Shown here: piece by piece, positions 50,340 through 63,775 of the stretch
Layout of the letters: the number at the start of each line of letters is the position of its first letter
Position numbering within the stretch: the stretch's first letter is position 1
Assembly (NCBI GenBank): GCA_033239005.1
Contig: BSQZ01000010.1
Coordinates: 8,250,001-8,314,000 of the forward strand
Length of the DNA stretch: 64,000 bases
Direction of reading: 5' to 3'
Source of the DNA: Lamellibrachia satsuma
Lineage: Eukaryota; Annelida; Polychaeta; Sabellida; Siboglinidae
Translations under genes and position numbers: made by a program
Notes under the pieces: generated by a model
The model's input: the letters and a program-made list of their open reading frames with translations, nothing else
Told to the model about the DNA's origin: nothing
Databases searched by the model: none

Positions 50340-50390
<51 letters not shown>
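50340..50390. repeat. (TA)n microsatellite
   Basis: About 25 perfect dinucleotides just beyond the SINE-B 3' end; it could be the element's expanded tail. Confidence 0.97.
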
Positions 50391-50393
<3 letters not shown>

Positions 50394-50399
50394 ACAGTT

Positions 50400-52080
50400 A
50401 TCCTTGACCTTGAGAACATTAAACTGAACCACTGCAAATGCCAAGCATTGACCACCCTCAGTGACCACCCTGTGACCTGTACAGGAAGGCCAACTAGACA
50501 ACAAGACAGTCTGAACAGACCCCACGTCCAACCCCAACACACAGACTACCCATCCACAGACCAACAAACAAGCACGACATCCTTGATGATACTCACAGTG
50601 AGTAGTTGTCCTTGTGAAAACAGATACAGCGAAACTTCTGCAGACATCCAGAAGAAAACATCATCACAATGACTACAGGTATACAACCAACAGCCTCACA
50701 TGGCCACCAAGACAGTCCACGCCACAAGTGTACGCTGCATGTATTTCCACACCACCACACAACCACCCGTTTCTTGTCCTACAACTTCCCAGCCCGAGGC
50801 TGCAGACAACACGAGTAATGAACTTAATCCTCGGAGGATGTGTCGACATCCGTCGTCAACAAAACATCACAATATGTCATCGCAACAACCATCAGCACAT
50901 CTTGCATTGACACCAAATTTCCAATCAGCCACACATGAAAGGCTTTGGAGATTAGACACACAACCACAATGCTGAAGGTGGGCTTGGTGGAACACCTGAG
51001 ACTAGCCCTGCACTGGCCAATCAGCTGAATGGGGTAGCCAAGGTGTGTAATCAGAAACACAATCACCGGCCAGCTACCTGGGGGCAGTTACTGTTGCCAA
51101 TGTGTCTGGCCTAATTTAAATGCCAGTGCCCTGTTCTTAATTCAGTGGGTGGCACTGGTTGAAGGGACGTTGACTGGACATTATACTAAGCATACATGAC
51201 TCCTGGCAAATCGTGGTCATCTGTGTTTGTTACCCCCAATCAGCAGTGTCGCTGTATACAGTTCCCTGTCCAAGTGTCAATCCTATCGCACCATTCAAAA
51301 TGAGAGCATTGGACCACACAATATTCAAAATACATCAAATTATTTTTCAGTTGCAAAATAACAAATTGTACCAACTACCAATAATTCAACATTTCTGTCA
51401 TCTTTACAAAATAAGTAACTATTAAAATGCTGCAAACCAGTCTAACTCATTAAATTTCCATGCTGATTCATGGGCCCTAAACCAAACCATGTGTCATTTT
51501 GCATTGATAATTTTTGTCATTTGATAAAGCACACAACAGTTTCATTAGAATCACCAAATTGCACTTGATTTACCCCCAAAACCAATATAACATTCCTAAT
51601 TAATTAGTTATTGCATTAATGCATAAGAGTGAATTGTAATTTGGCCCACACCTCATCCAACTGTGAAAAGGCCTTCTGATTTTAGCCACACATGTTATTT
51701 GCAGTATTTTACTTTATCTTTATGCATCAAGCTTGCACACCACAACTCCTAAGTTGGTTCACGAAATGGCCATGTAGAGTAGACAGAGAGAGAGAGAGAG
51801 AGGACGAGATTGAAGTCCTTGAAGACACAACCAGATGAGATTGACTAACCCAATCAGACCGGTTGAAGACAAGAGATTGCTATGCCGGGTCAGGTAAGCC
51901 GCCTGGATTAAACCTGCACTCTAGAGATGAATATAGATGAATGAATCTTGAGGCACAAGTCACATGGTGACACCTGGCAGTGAACTTTGTCATTAAGTGC
52001 AGAGGTTTACAAACGACCAGCCTGTTGTTGAATGACGGACAATCAAATAAATCTTCTCACATTAGACAAATAAACATTAA
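50400..52080. other. No gene recognised
   Basis: Relatively non-repetitive, moderately GC-rich at 50400-51000. ORFs of 74-98 aa on both strands show no similarity. A short (GA)n lies at 51783-51801. Confidence 0.4.
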
Positions 52081-52084
52081 CATT

Positions 52085-52435
52085 CATTGAAAGGACTATT
52101 TATTCCGTTATAAAGAAAGACAAATTTATCCTATTATCAACAGTGAAAAAATTACTTATTATATAATTAGGAGGAAAATATTAACTTCATTCATTATAAC
52201 GAAAGGAATAACTATGCATTATAATAAAGAAAAACATATTCCATAATAATAGAGAATACCTTATTCCATCATTGTACTTTAAGAGAATAACTTATTCCAT
52301 TATCAAACATTGAAAGAATAACATATTCTATTACCATATATTGGAAGAATAACTTATTCCATTATAACGAAAAATATATGTATATATCCCTTTATTATTC
52401 ATTAAAATAAAAACTTATTCCATTATAATCATGCC
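52085..52435. repeat. Imperfect AT-rich tandem repeat, about 30-40 bp unit, roughly 9 copies
   Basis: Recurring words aagaataacttattccatta and tcattat, with variable spacing. Confidence 0.75.
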
Positions 52436-52439
52436 AATA

Positions 52440-52980
52440 ATGGGGTTACCACAACTACAATAAAATAGTCCCACATGGACACAACCGCAGTAAATTGGTG
52501 GCATTCCTAGACTGACTGTATTAGTGCTGTTGAAATGACCCCCAATACCCCTCTTGTTCCCTACATGTTCCCCTCCCAAGGAACACCTGTTATATAACTA
52601 TTAAACCTAGAGGGATACATAAGAGAAACCTACAGAAGGTCTCAAGTGGTCAAAACCCTCCAGCCATCCCCTGAGGGTGATTACATGTCTACCCCTCACA
52701 CATACTTGTAAGAGCAATCTGACTAATTGTTTACCACCAAATCATAGACAGGAAACAGCTATCTATATTCTCGTCAAAATATGTTAACTATTTCATCCAC
52801 TGTACCTGGAAATCATATCTTGTTTTGTACAAAAAACATTTCCAACAATTATTTGCTATAAAGTTTAAATAGAGCATATATGGGTAATATTTAGTTTTGA
52901 AAACAACAGTCTCATGCAGAAGTAATCATTCTGAATTGTATAAATCTCAATAGTTTTCAAATATAATGTTGTTGAAGAGT
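52440..52980. other. No feature recognised
   Basis: Ordinary non-coding sequence. Confidence 0.4.
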
Positions 52981-52984
52981 CAAA

Positions 52985-53385
52985 ACAATGGAAGTCCACT
53001 GTGATCTCCACCATGTGGATGGTGGGATGTGTGTCCGTTACACAATGGAAGTCCACTGTGATCTCCACCATGTGGTTGGTGGGATGTGTGTCCGTTACAC
53101 AATGGAAGTCCACTGTGATCTCCACCATGTGGTTGGTGGGATGTGTGTCCGTTACACAATGGAAGTCCACTGTGATCTCTACCATGTGGTTGGTGGGATG
53201 TGTGTCCGTTACACAATGGAAGTCCACTGTGATCTCCACCATGTGGATGGTGGGATGTGTGTCCGTTACACAATGGAAGTCCATTGTGATCTCTACCATG
53301 TGGTTGGTGGGATGTGTGTCCGTTACACAATGGAAGTCCATTGTGATCTCCACCATGTGGTTGGTGGGATGTGTGTCCGTTACAC
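52985..53385. repeat. 57-bp minisatellite, 7 copies
   Basis: Unit caatggaagtccactgtgat, then ctccaccatgtggttggtgg, then gatgtgtgtccgttaca. It contains the imperfect palindrome ccaccatgtggttggtgg. A multiple of three, open in several frames on both strands. Confidence 0.97.
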
Positions 53386-53582
53386 TAACTTCTAACACAC
53401 AAAATGGACTTTTACTGTTTGGATTCCTCGTTGTTGGAGCAAATAAAAATGGACTTCCATAGTTGTCACTCTTCCCAACCAGTAAGAAATTAACACTTAT
53501 GATTTACAACAGACTTTAAAGAACACTTCCTTCTGCAACCACAGAAAATCATAAACCTGAATAAGCACGAAATGTGTTTGCT

Positions 53583-53632
53583 AACTGTATAACTGTTATA
53601 ATGTGTTTGCTAACTGTATAACTGTTATAATG
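53583..53632. repeat. 25-bp direct duplication
   Basis: The words tgtttgctaactgtataact occur twice in tandem. Confidence 0.85.
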
Positions 53633-53727
53633 CATATTCCATAAAAAGTATTACATAACATAGACAAATTTATCATGGATATGATACAAGTATAGTTATT
53701 GTTTGCATTTAATTACATCCCAGGATA

Positions 53728-53808
53728 TCAATGTCAACACTTGTGGTGTCAGTGTCAAAGCTTGTGGTGTCAGTGTCAAAGCTTGTGGTGTCAATGTCAA
53801 AGTGTCGG
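53728..53808. repeat. About 21-bp tandem repeat, 4 copies
   Basis: Unit tgtcaaagcttgtggtgtca. Confidence 0.85.
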
Positions 53809-53819
53809 CATAAACATGT

Positions 53820-56800
53820 ATGTACTTAATGTCTGCGTATGATCTATAATGATCTATAATTAACTATAATGCATTTAGTTTCATGGAACCTGCTTCCACT
53901 CAGCATAAATGCAACTGATAATAATTTGCAGAACAAAAATGTGTTCTTGTCATAAATAGTTTATGTAATGATAACCAATAAAATAAATGCAAATATGGAA
54001 AAAGAACCCATTGGTATTGAGCTGAGTTCGAGCGGCTCCTTGGATTTTGGTGCAATATAAGTCTTCATATTGTGCTGTATATTCTGTAAATAAACAACAC
54101 AATATATTGTGTATGGTGATTTATCATAATATTGTGGCATGGAAAATCCATGAGTAGATAATAGAAAATATCTTTGTCATAACCAATAGTTATTTTTATT
54201 ACATTGTGCCCTGAGCCGTCTGCCTTTATTTGATCATCTTGTGATAATCACTGTGGTGTTATTGCCACCGCAACCATTACAACAACTCCATTACCTTCCT
54301 TCGTCAAAATTCACAAGCCTCTTCCTTGGCATCGGCGAAATACACGATGAGCACCCTGTCTTAGACTTCTTGTTCCCCATGTGTGGGACACAATTAGGCA
54401 ACTCCTCGGGATCACATTATAATCCTCCTAGACTCCGGCTGCAAAAATCCTCCCAAAATCATGACGCATGCCACTGTCTCATACTCAGTGCTTATTACAC
54501 GTTGTATTATCACTGCCGCAGACAATCGCAGACAATCAGATCCACACATGTGCTTGTTTCCTGCAATCCATGTAACCCGTCACTGATTCACGAACACAAG
54601 CATTTCAACACGGCGTGGATCGATAGTCATGTGACAGTTCGGCCAGTGATTAGTGGCTCAAGTGGAAGCTATTAACAATAAACTTAATAAACGTCCACTG
54701 GCCAAATGAAGTCATATTTCCAACGCTACTCAGCTCGCATCATTGACAATCCATCACAATTGCCTACACCATTCCGTCGCTTCGAGATATGGCAAATCAA
54801 CTGGCATACTGCCAACCAGGAACATATCCGTGCATAAGTAGCAGGCTAAAGTATTCCTCCGAGCATATTCCAAGAAGACGGACTCTCGGCCCTTCAGATG
54901 TGATGACCAATTAATCCGGCAGGAAAATGTGTACACTTCTACACCTACAATCCTTCAATGTTTCAGAGTTTTGTCATTTCTATGCTGGATTTACTCCCAA
55001 GGTTGAAATGTCAATGTCACTGTCACTGTCACAAAACTACCAATCCATCATTCATAGTTTGAGAAGCCAATCCCACGTTGAGAAGAATAAAACAGAGGGA
55101 TATATATCCCTGGATGACAGTCAATCCTTGCGTACGTGTTCCAATCTTACAGAATCTCTATGCTGGATCTGATATTTTTGATGCTGAGACATCAACGTCA
55201 TCAATCCCATCAGTTTGGGAAGCTGATCCCGTATTGATAAGGATGAAACAGAGGGATATATCCAGGATGGCCATCAGGAAGCCCCAATTGGTAGTCCTTA
55301 TATATACACATCGAAATGCGTCGAAATGCGTTGAAATGCGTCAAAATGCGTTGAAATGTGTCCAAATACATCGAAATGCGTCGAAATGTGTCACATCAGT
55401 GCTGGATGCAGTGCTCAAGAAGTATCACCTGATGGAAGTCTGTCTAGGCCAGCCAGTCAGGACACAGCTTGCATACAGAGTACCCGGTGTGTCAACATAT
55501 GCAGTGTGATATCATCAGTTACGACCACCGACCACCGTGACAGTCCCTACTCCCTAGTCCTCATACTTGCTCATGCAGCCCAAGTGTGGTATGAAAACAG
55601 CAGGCAGCAACCAGCCATAGATCACATCTGCCCCACAGACATCTTACAAAACTGTGTCCCTTGTGGTAACTGGATAGATAGCCCAGAGCTGGGGAAAACA
55701 CCTACGATGGATGGTACAGAGACTGCAGCAGGTTGCTGCGGCTAGAAATACATCACCTGTCCTATAATGAAACCAATGAAATATTTCAGAGTTACACCCT
55801 ACTAAGACACTCGATACCACAATAAACACATAACTTGCTACTTAATGTTTATGTGCTTGAGCCGAAGCCAAAGTAGAACAGACCACGGTGGTGGGAGCCT
55901 ATTGTATCCATGAATCGGACTCTGAGTGCCCGGGATGCAAACTGAGTAGAAACCCAACAATGGGATAGATCTGCACCGATCTCGTATCCATCAATCTGTT
56001 TCCCTGGTGCCATTACTCGTGGCATGTCAGAGTAATGTCAATGCTACTAGGCTGGTAAGCTGCCGCAGACGGTAATGAAATGATACCATCTGTTATTGGT
56101 CTTACGAAAGAGGACCAATTTGTTGGAGTGTCTCCACTGAGACATTGAAGGACTTAGTGCGTTCTAGACAATCAGGGCTTTGCATCAAAACAATCCACAC
56201 CTAACATATTTCACATATAGTTAAGTGGCATTACTCATTAAAGCCCTAAAACATTCCTGTTCTGTCAAGAGTATTGCTGAACAACTGACTTTATACAACC
56301 AATTTTACCATATTATATATTTTTTCTTGCCAAAGTTCCTTTTAATTTAACTTATTAATAACATGTTATTTAATTACTTGCAAATATACAATGCATATAT
56401 TAGTTTACCTATAAATAAATTTTACTAGTTTTAACACAATCATACATGTATTTTCTATGTATATTTTTTCATGCATATGATGCAAAGCAAAGTGAATTTC
56501 ACTGTCTTTCAAGGACACTGCTCTATACAGAAATTAATTTATTATTATTATATTTATTCACAGCTAAGTTAGTTGTATTATGACTGTGGCCATGAGTTCT
56601 CAGACTGTCTAGTATTTATACTCCATGGGGGAGATGTTCAACAATCAAATAGCCTCTTCTATCCACATCTAATTATTCTAAGGACACACATCTTACCTAT
56701 AATTGTCATCATTGTAATTAAAAATCAAGCATTTTTTTATTATCCATTCCAACACCAACCAGGTGGACATCTATGTGGCAAAACAATGAGAATGTGAACC

Positions 56801-57290
56801 AGCTCAATATTGAAATTAGTCTCTAAACGATGTGCTCTTTCAAGGAACTCTTTAGTTGTCAGTGAAGCGTACTGGAGATGGTTTTCTGTGCATGTTAATG
56901 AGGCATGAATATCTTGGTCATGTTAATATTGGAAACACACCAGTCAGGGTAATGAAAAATGGTGCGGTCGAGCAGTTTGGATTGTAGTGAAATGAATTGC
57001 AACAAGCACTCTGTATGCGGCCTGAAGAAAAAGGCTTAACAGGGGCATTAAGACAGTCAATACTATCATCCACAACCCCCGCTGTCATTAAGAGAATACT
57101 ATTGCAGGGTGTGTGTGTATTTGGGCTGATCAGATACAAGCCCCTTTAATTACGCCAACACGTGTAAATTTTTAAGACCTTTTCAATGTCAAATTCAATA
57201 TAAAATAACAACATTCCGTTCAAACACTCTCCACGAGAAATTTACTTATTTTGTGATCAAACTGTAACATTTGTTTAAAAACCATGTCAC
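53820..57290. other. No gene recognised; mostly unique sequence
   Basis: The intervals 55070-55130 and 55230-55280 are a divergent duplication (aaaacagagggatatat / gaaacagagggatatat). A 144-aa plus ORF at 54241-54675 has no similarity, codon or splice support. This flank could hold 5' exons or regulatory DNA of the FRMPD-like gene, but none is demonstrable. Confidence 0.4.
55310..55392. repeat. 10-bp tandem repeat, about 8 copies
   Basis: Unit tcgaaatgcg with t/c and tg/cg variants. Confidence 0.9.
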
Positions 57291-57295
57291 TTTGC

Positions 57296-57356
57296 AATAT
57301 GTAGTACACCCATAATATGTAGTACACCTGTAATATGTAGTATACCTGTAATATAT
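57296..57356. repeat. 18-bp tandem repeat, about 3 copies
   Basis: Unit aatatgtagtacacctgt. Confidence 0.85.
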
Positions 57357-57764
57357 AATTTGAAAATTCCCATTTACAAAATTTTCATGGCCTCAAAAGT
57401 GCAAGATTCAATTTATGACCGTTAAGACTTTTTCAGAATTCTACACACATTAGTACAGGATTATTGATAATCTTATTCTCGGCCTCCTTGACAGATCAGC
57501 TTAAGTAATACGAGTTGCGTCATGTTGCTATGTAACTGCCGCTTGCATGAACATTCCAAGAAACGACCCAGCTAATGACAGAGATCAGAGTAGACGCAAA
57601 ATGACATATTCATGTAAAGACAAACACATCTCCAGAGGCAGCAATTGACAGGGATTAGTGGCGAGGCCAGCATCTGCATTATTCTGATGAGGCCTCAGCA
57701 AAGTGCCAGCCAGAAATAGACCGTAGACACGTTTGTCATGTCAGATGAATGCCTAAGATGTGAG

Positions 57765-57993
57765 TGAATGTGTGCTTGTGTTCATACATGCAATTGTATA
57801 CATGTACTTTTTATGTGAGCGTATGTATGTGTGCATGCATGTGTGTGTGCATGCATGTGTGTATGCATGTGTGTATGCATGCATGTGAGTGTGGTATCTG
57901 TGTGCATGCAAGAATGGTTGTGTATGAATGTGTACATGCATGCGAGCATGCATGCATGAGTGAGTGCATGCATGCATGTATAAATTGTTGTTA

Positions 57994-58043
<50 letters not shown>

Positions 58044-58135
58044 GCGTGTGCGTGTGCGTGTGCGTGTGCGTGTGCGTGTGCGTGTGCGTGTGCGTGTGTG
58101 TGCATGCATGTGTATGTGCATGCATGTTTGTGTAT
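57765..58135. repeat. TG/ATGC-rich tract with (TG)n and (GTGTGC)n cores
   Basis: The core 57995-58100 has about 20 TG then about 10 hexanucleotide units, an alternating purine-pyrimidine sequence able to adopt Z-DNA. Cys/Val and His/Thr ORFs are artefacts. Confidence 0.95.
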
Positions 58136-58139
58136 ACAA

Positions 58140-58690
58140 ATGCTCTTGCATGCCAATACATCACCTTTCCTTCAGTAATAAGAACAAAGGAAATAATGTG
58201 TAATTGGTTACAATACTGTACTGCATGCTGAGTATCAAAGATCTGGTCACATATATCATATTTTGCAGTTTTATTGGCTAATATTGTAAAGTCGTTTGGA
58301 CACACTGTAACAATAACTGAATAGGCAGGCTTCTTACACTTCCTGGGGTCTTCACACAAGTAGATTCATCCAAAACTACAGCCTAGTGTGAAACCATCAC
58401 AAGACATGCCTAGTACCACCCAAGTTGATGGTCGTGTGCTGCCATCTGGTGACTAACACAGGTTAATTGCTTCACCTACTAAATGGAAAATACAAATGTA
58501 TGTCTTCCAAACAAAATGGTAACTTAAAAAGAAGCATTAATTTCAGCAACACATAAAAGTGACAGATATTCGTGGATAGATATTGAAATATCTTGAAATG
58601 GGGCTTATAACAGCTGAAACTAACTGCATGTAGCCAAAACAGCTTTGCAGTAGACCCCAAATGAAAACAAAAATGAGGTTGACCAAAAAC
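58140..58690. other. No feature recognised
   Basis: Ordinary non-coding sequence before the 18-bp array. Confidence 0.4.
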
Positions 58691-58694
58691 AACC

Positions 58695-59022
58695 GAGAGG
58701 ACTATGGTGGGGGAGAGGACTACGGTGGGGGAGAAGACTACGGTGGGGGAGAGGACTATGGTGGGAGAGAGGACCACGGTGGGGGAGAGGACTACGGTGG
58801 GGGAGAGGACTATGGTGGGGGAGAGGACTACGGTGGGGGAGAGGACTACGGTGGGGGAGAGGACCACGGTGGGGGAGAGGACTATGGTGGGGGAGAGGAC
58901 TATGGTGGGGGAGAGGACTATGGTGGGAGAGAGGACCACGGTGGGGGAGAGGACTACGGTGGGGGAGAGGACTATGGTGGGGGAGAGGACTATGGTGGGG
59001 GAGAGGACTACGGTGGGGGATT
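58695..59022. repeat. 18-bp minisatellite, about 18 copies
   Basis: Unit ggtgggggagaggactac, strongly purine-rich on the plus strand (G-run rich). It yields Gly-Gly-Gly-Glu-Asp-Tyr ORFs, with no start context or flanking coding sequence to support a protein. Confidence 0.96.
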
Positions 59023-59029
59023 GCACCTC

Positions 59030-59690
59030 AGCTGGGGTCAGTCCAGAAAACAGGCTGAAGACTGACAGAAATTAAGATGTCTTGTGTCTGCCTTATGCAC
59101 CAGTAGTTACGAAGAGATTGAACTGAAGTAAGCTAAAAATTAGGCTTTTGTTATTTAATAACACCAACAATTAATTAGTCTATGTATTATAACTCCCTGC
59201 ACGATATTCCATTTCCGTTACTGACTTCACTTCAGTCGCAGGGGTGCACATATTTATGTCATTTGGTCGACTTAGTGGAAACTTTTATAGAGTAAATCTG
59301 TAGATCCAGTTGCTGAGCAAGTATTTCATCAGAGCGCCACTGTGTTGACTTAAGTATTAAGGACTATAGGTCAGCCAAGCTGTGTGTTCATGTGGCGCAA
59401 GTTGAAGACATGTCCAGACACATGTTATCACACTCACATGAGAGACAGATAATCCGGACATTTTAGTACCTTCTTAAAGTGCATGTGTGTTGTCACTTAT
59501 CATAATGAACTGCTAAACGGTTGGTCTTCATAAATAATGGCAATAAACGAAGGATTTATGTATTCTAAAGTTTGCATTTTACTTAAGTTTATAATATCTT
59601 TTCTCTTCTATATCTACCCACATCTTTAAACTACCCTCTTACGCTTACAATGTAAAAGGAAAAGATAAGTTCTTACATACTGCAGTATTC
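59030..59690. other. No feature recognised
   Basis: Ordinary non-coding sequence. Confidence 0.4.
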
Positions 59691-59694
59691 AATT

Positions 59695-59860
59695 CCACTT
59701 CTCTAGGAAACATTCAGTCATGCTGCAATTACTGCATTAAATCTATTCACTCATGCATATCCACCATTGTCACTCATTTATACAGTTAACTGAGTGAACT
59801 GAATGAAACTGCCCTGTGAGAGTCCAACAATTGAGAGTGCAACATTCTAACCACCATGTC
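59695..59860 (-). mobile_element. SINE-A body and head leading into a satellite
   Basis: Minus strand: head ggtggttagaatgttgcact, B-box region degraded, and body ataaatgagtgac, ending near gaatgtttcctagagaagtg. Its 5' (head) end continues directly into the repeats at 59860. Confidence 0.75.
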
Positions 59861-60735
59861 ACTGCACTAACCACCATGTTACTGCGCTAACCACCATGTT
59901 ACTGCACTAACCACCATGTTACTGCGCTAACCACCATGTCACTGCACTAACCACCATGTTACTGCGCTAACCACCATGTCACTGCACTAACCACCATGTT
60001 ACTGCGCTAACTACCATGTTACTGCACTAACCGCTGTGTTTCTGCATTAATCACCATGTCACTGCACTAACCGTCGTGTTTCTGCAATAACCACAGTGTT
60101 ACTGCACTAACCACTGTATTTCTGCGCTAACCACTGTGTTACTGCAGTAACCACTGTGTTACTGTTCCAACCACTGTTACTGCACTAACCACTGTATTTC
60201 TGTGTTAACCACTGCGACCGCCATGTCACTGCACTAACCGCAGTGTCACTGCACTGACCGCAATGTCACTGCACTGACCGCCGTGTCACTGCACTGACCG
60301 CTGTGTTATTGCACTAACCACCGTGCTACTGTGCCAACCACTGTGTTACTGCACTAACCACTGTATTTCTGGGCTAACCACTGTGTTAACCACTGTGTGA
60401 CAGCACTAACCATTGTGTTACTGCACTAACCACTGTATTTCTGTGGTAACCACTATGTTACTGTGCTAATTACTGCGTTACTGTGTTAAACACTGTGTTA
60501 CTGTGCCAACCACTGTGTTACTGCACTAACCACTGTGTTACTGCGCTGACCACTGTGTTTCTGTGCTAACCACTGTGTTACTGCACTATAACTGTTGTGT
60601 TACTTTGCTAACTGCTGTGTTACTAAGCTAACCACTGTGTTACTGTGCTAACTACTGTATTACTGCAATAACCACTGTGTTACCGTGCTAACCACTGTGT
60701 TACCACAATAACCACTGTATTGCTGCGCTAAACAC
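59845..60735. repeat. About 20-bp satellite, roughly 44 copies, derived from a SINE head
   Basis: Units such as ctaaccaccatgttactgca, increasingly diverged from left to right (ccactgtgtt, ccgcagtgtc, ccactgtatt). On the minus strand the unit is cagtaacatggtggttag, the 5' end of the adjoining SINE-A. Confidence 0.9.
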
Positions 60736-60754
60736 TATGGACAACTTGGACAAA

Positions 60755-61330
60755 AAAGTAACACACAACACAAAGACTAATCCTGTAAGGAGTTTCCCAT
60801 CTCCTTGAAAGGCTGCCAATATACAAACAACACAACACAACACAAAGACTAATCCTGTAAGGAGTTTCCCGTCTACTTGAAAGGCTGCCAATATACAAAC
60901 AACACAACACAACACAACACAAAGACTAATCCTGTAAGGAGTTTCCCATCTACTTGAAAGGCTGCCAATATACAAACAACACAACACAAAGACTAATCCT
61001 GTAAGGAGTTTCCCGTCTACTTGAAAGGCTGCCAATATACAAACAACACAACACAACACAAAGACTAATCCTGTAAGGAGTTTCCCGTCTACTTGAAAGG
61101 CTGCCAATATACAAACAACACAACACAACACAAAGACTAATCCTGTAAGGAGTTTCCCATCTCCTTGAAAGGCTGCCAATAAACAAACAACACAACACAA
61201 CACAAAGACTAATCCTGTAAGGAGTTTCCCTTCTACTTGAAAGGCTGCCAATATACAAACAACACAACACAACACAAAGACTAATCCTGTAAGGAGTTTC
61301 CCTTCTACTTGAAAGGCTGCCAATATACTT
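60755..61330. repeat. 66-80 bp minisatellite with variable (ACAAC)n spacer, 8 copies
   Basis: Core aaagactaatcctgtaagga then gtttccc.tct.cttgaaag and gctgccaatatacaaacaac. Length differences come from the pentamer run. Minus ORFs up to 224 aa are artefacts. Confidence 0.95.
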
Positions 61331-61334
61331 GTGT

Positions 61335-63450
61335 TTCTCTGTATGTGGGAAAGCAACACATCTAATGGATGCAAACACTAACATCTAAAATAAGGTTGTG
61401 GGCTAAAGTCCTACAATGTCAGTATTACACCATGAAACTATTGGTCCTGTGATCTGAACTCAGCAAACAGAATTACTGTATCAGCTTCCTAGAGCTCCGC
61501 ATCAGTTTTATTGAGAAAACAAAGACTGATGATTAATAATAAAATAACTTTTTGAAGTTGAGTGCGTTCCATTCCCCAGTCATTCAATCCTCCCTTGTTC
61601 TCATTTAATAAATGGGAATCAAAGACATCAAATGACAATAACATTTTTATTATCTTTTATTACAACACAAGTCTCTTTTGCTGCTTCTACAAAAAACATC
61701 TAATCTCTGGCAAATTTAGCATAATTTTCCTATTACTTTAACATAAAAAATAGGGTGCACTAATGAAATTCCTTCACTTTTCCTTGATGTTATCCCAAAT
61801 TCCTCTGCCCTCTACTGAACTACCAAACTTCTCCCTCACCTTGTAATCTGACCTTCCAAATGAATTCCAACCAATGAACAACGCCCACACAGATTCATAA
61901 CATTCTGTGTCGGCGAGAGAGTAATATCGCTTTAAAGCTTTTGTCCATTTGAACGAAGATTTAGGGACTTGAGAGAGCAACTATTCACACCTAGTCTCCA
62001 GGTCTTGGGCATTGACAGAACTCAACCAAACATCCTCTTCTCAAACAAAGATCGCTATATGTAAGCAAACAAACTGGTTCAGCAGTGTCCATAAAATGCC
62101 ATATATCTTTGCATGTCACACCACTGCCCACATGGCAAAGATGCCAACTAGGCATTCCTAGCATGACATCTCCGCTCTCTGGTGACAAAGGCCAAATCAA
62201 GGGAACATCGCATCAGCATGCAACAGTGCGAATTTAACTGTTTGCAAGCACAGTCACGCGTCAATTTAACAACTGATGATGTGTAAGCAACCCTGGACCA
62301 ACTAGTGATATATCTACACTCAGTTTCGCCATCATAAAGTATCAGAAGATTCCATGTAGCAATGAGCAGGGTTATAAAAAGACACCGATTGAAATGTCAG
62401 TGTCAAAACGCAGATATATAACTCATGATCAGGAATGTGGAAATAGTCAGGCACTGTCAAAGTGGGCGTCAAGGAATAAACGTAGAATAAGGTTATCAAG
62501 AAAGACGATCATGCAATATGAAAATTTTGTGATGTACATCTGATGTACTCAGTACATTGTCATGCTTTCAATTGTTATTGTTAATTATCAGAAATGACTT
62601 TAAAAAAGTTTGTATATATAGTACATATATACATACTTAAATTGCTATAAATGTGTAAGTGAATGCTGTGAATTGCTAGTTAGTGTGATGACGTGACAGC
62701 TTATATGTTTAATATATCATTAGGATAGCTCCCATGACAGTAACATTTAATGTTTTAATGAGAGTATCCCTGACATTATCACAAATTCTACATTTGATTT
62801 TAATATATGAGTTGATAGGTCAAACACAACTGAGTCTGGGTCTAAGAAAAGGGATATCCAGATTGTTTGGAACTGAATTATTGCAAATTGCTGTTTATTG
62901 TCCATTTCACTTGAAAGGCACATTCTGCTGCAAATATTGCAGTTTTCTATTGGCATTCCTTACAAATCCTGCCACATTCAATACACATTCAAATACTGTT
63001 TTAGAAGACCCTTTTTTTATTCAGTCAGAAATGATGCTATGACCTGAACCAGGCCTCCTAACCTTGTATAATTTAATTCCACACGGATACCCTTGAACAA
63101 AATACCTATACAATCATCTTTTATGTAGATTCAAGGGCAACTCAGGTTAATAGATTCTTGATGATCTATGGTATATAACATCACACTAGCATTGTCAACC
63201 AAAATTAGCATTCAAGTCAAGTTAGAAGGCAACACCTCTACCAGCTTGCCCAGTGACTGGATGAAATAATGTAGCTTTTACTTTAAAAATATAAAACTGA
63301 TATTTAAAACCATGTGGCTTTCTTCAATTCTCAGTCAAGACACAGAATCCATATCAGATTTCATGTATCTGGTTGGATTTCATGAGTGACATTACAAAAC
63401 TAGAAGAAGAGAGAAGAAAGGCCTATTTAAATGCTAGAACTACTTGCAAA
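61335..63450. other. No gene recognised
   Basis: Mostly unique sequence. ORFs at 61774-62200 (minus) and 62734-63042 (plus) show no known domain. The stretch 61980-62420 is comparatively complex and repeat-free. Confidence 0.4.
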
Positions 63451-63454
63451 AACA

Positions 63455-63775
63455 CAGAGCAGTAGCTGAGTGGATACAGCGGCATATTGTTATCCGAGAG
63501 AGACCAGGGGTTCGAGCCCAATTGTTGCTGTTTGGAAATTTGGGCAACTTTGTCCTCCACACTTTGCCTGTGTCTTTAGAGTCAAGAGACACTAAAAGCT
63601 GTTGGTCCCTTCTACCTGGTGTCTATGGCAGGGGAAGTAAAAGATCCCACATAGGGGATAAATGTGTAACCTATCATGGACTCACCGAGCTGGTGATCTC
63701 TGTTTGTAAAACCCATTAAAAACCTCCTGTGTTACCCCGGGAAAAGGGCTGTTTGGAACACGTTTTTATATAATC
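63455..63775 (+). mobile_element. SINE-B, full length or nearly so
   Basis: Pol III-like A box (TAGCTGAGTGG) and B box (GGTTCGAGCCC) in a tRNA-like head at 63463-63525. The body has aatttgggcaactttgtcct, cctggtgtctatggcagggg, aagtaaaagatcccacatag and gataaatgtgtaacctatca. The tail ends near the aaaagggctgtttgg words. The best-preserved SINE in the window. Confidence 0.88.

Noticed and set aside
54241..54675. 144-aa plus-strand ORF as a possible gene
   Set aside because: No recognised similarity, no splice or initiation context; length is within chance expectation for this composition.
58661..59075. Gly-Gly-Gly-Glu-Asp-Tyr repeat protein (134 aa)
   Set aside because: A simple 18-bp minisatellite with no flanking coding sequence, splice sites or promoter evidence.
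61774..62200. Two adjacent minus-strand ORFs (68 and 69 aa) as a possible small gene
   Set aside because: No known domain and no joining splice signals that I could identify. They may be part of an uncharacterised repeat.
63455..63530. A functional tRNA gene
   Set aside because: A and B boxes are present, but the head is followed by a shared SINE body and does not form an obvious intact cloverleaf with an acceptor stem.
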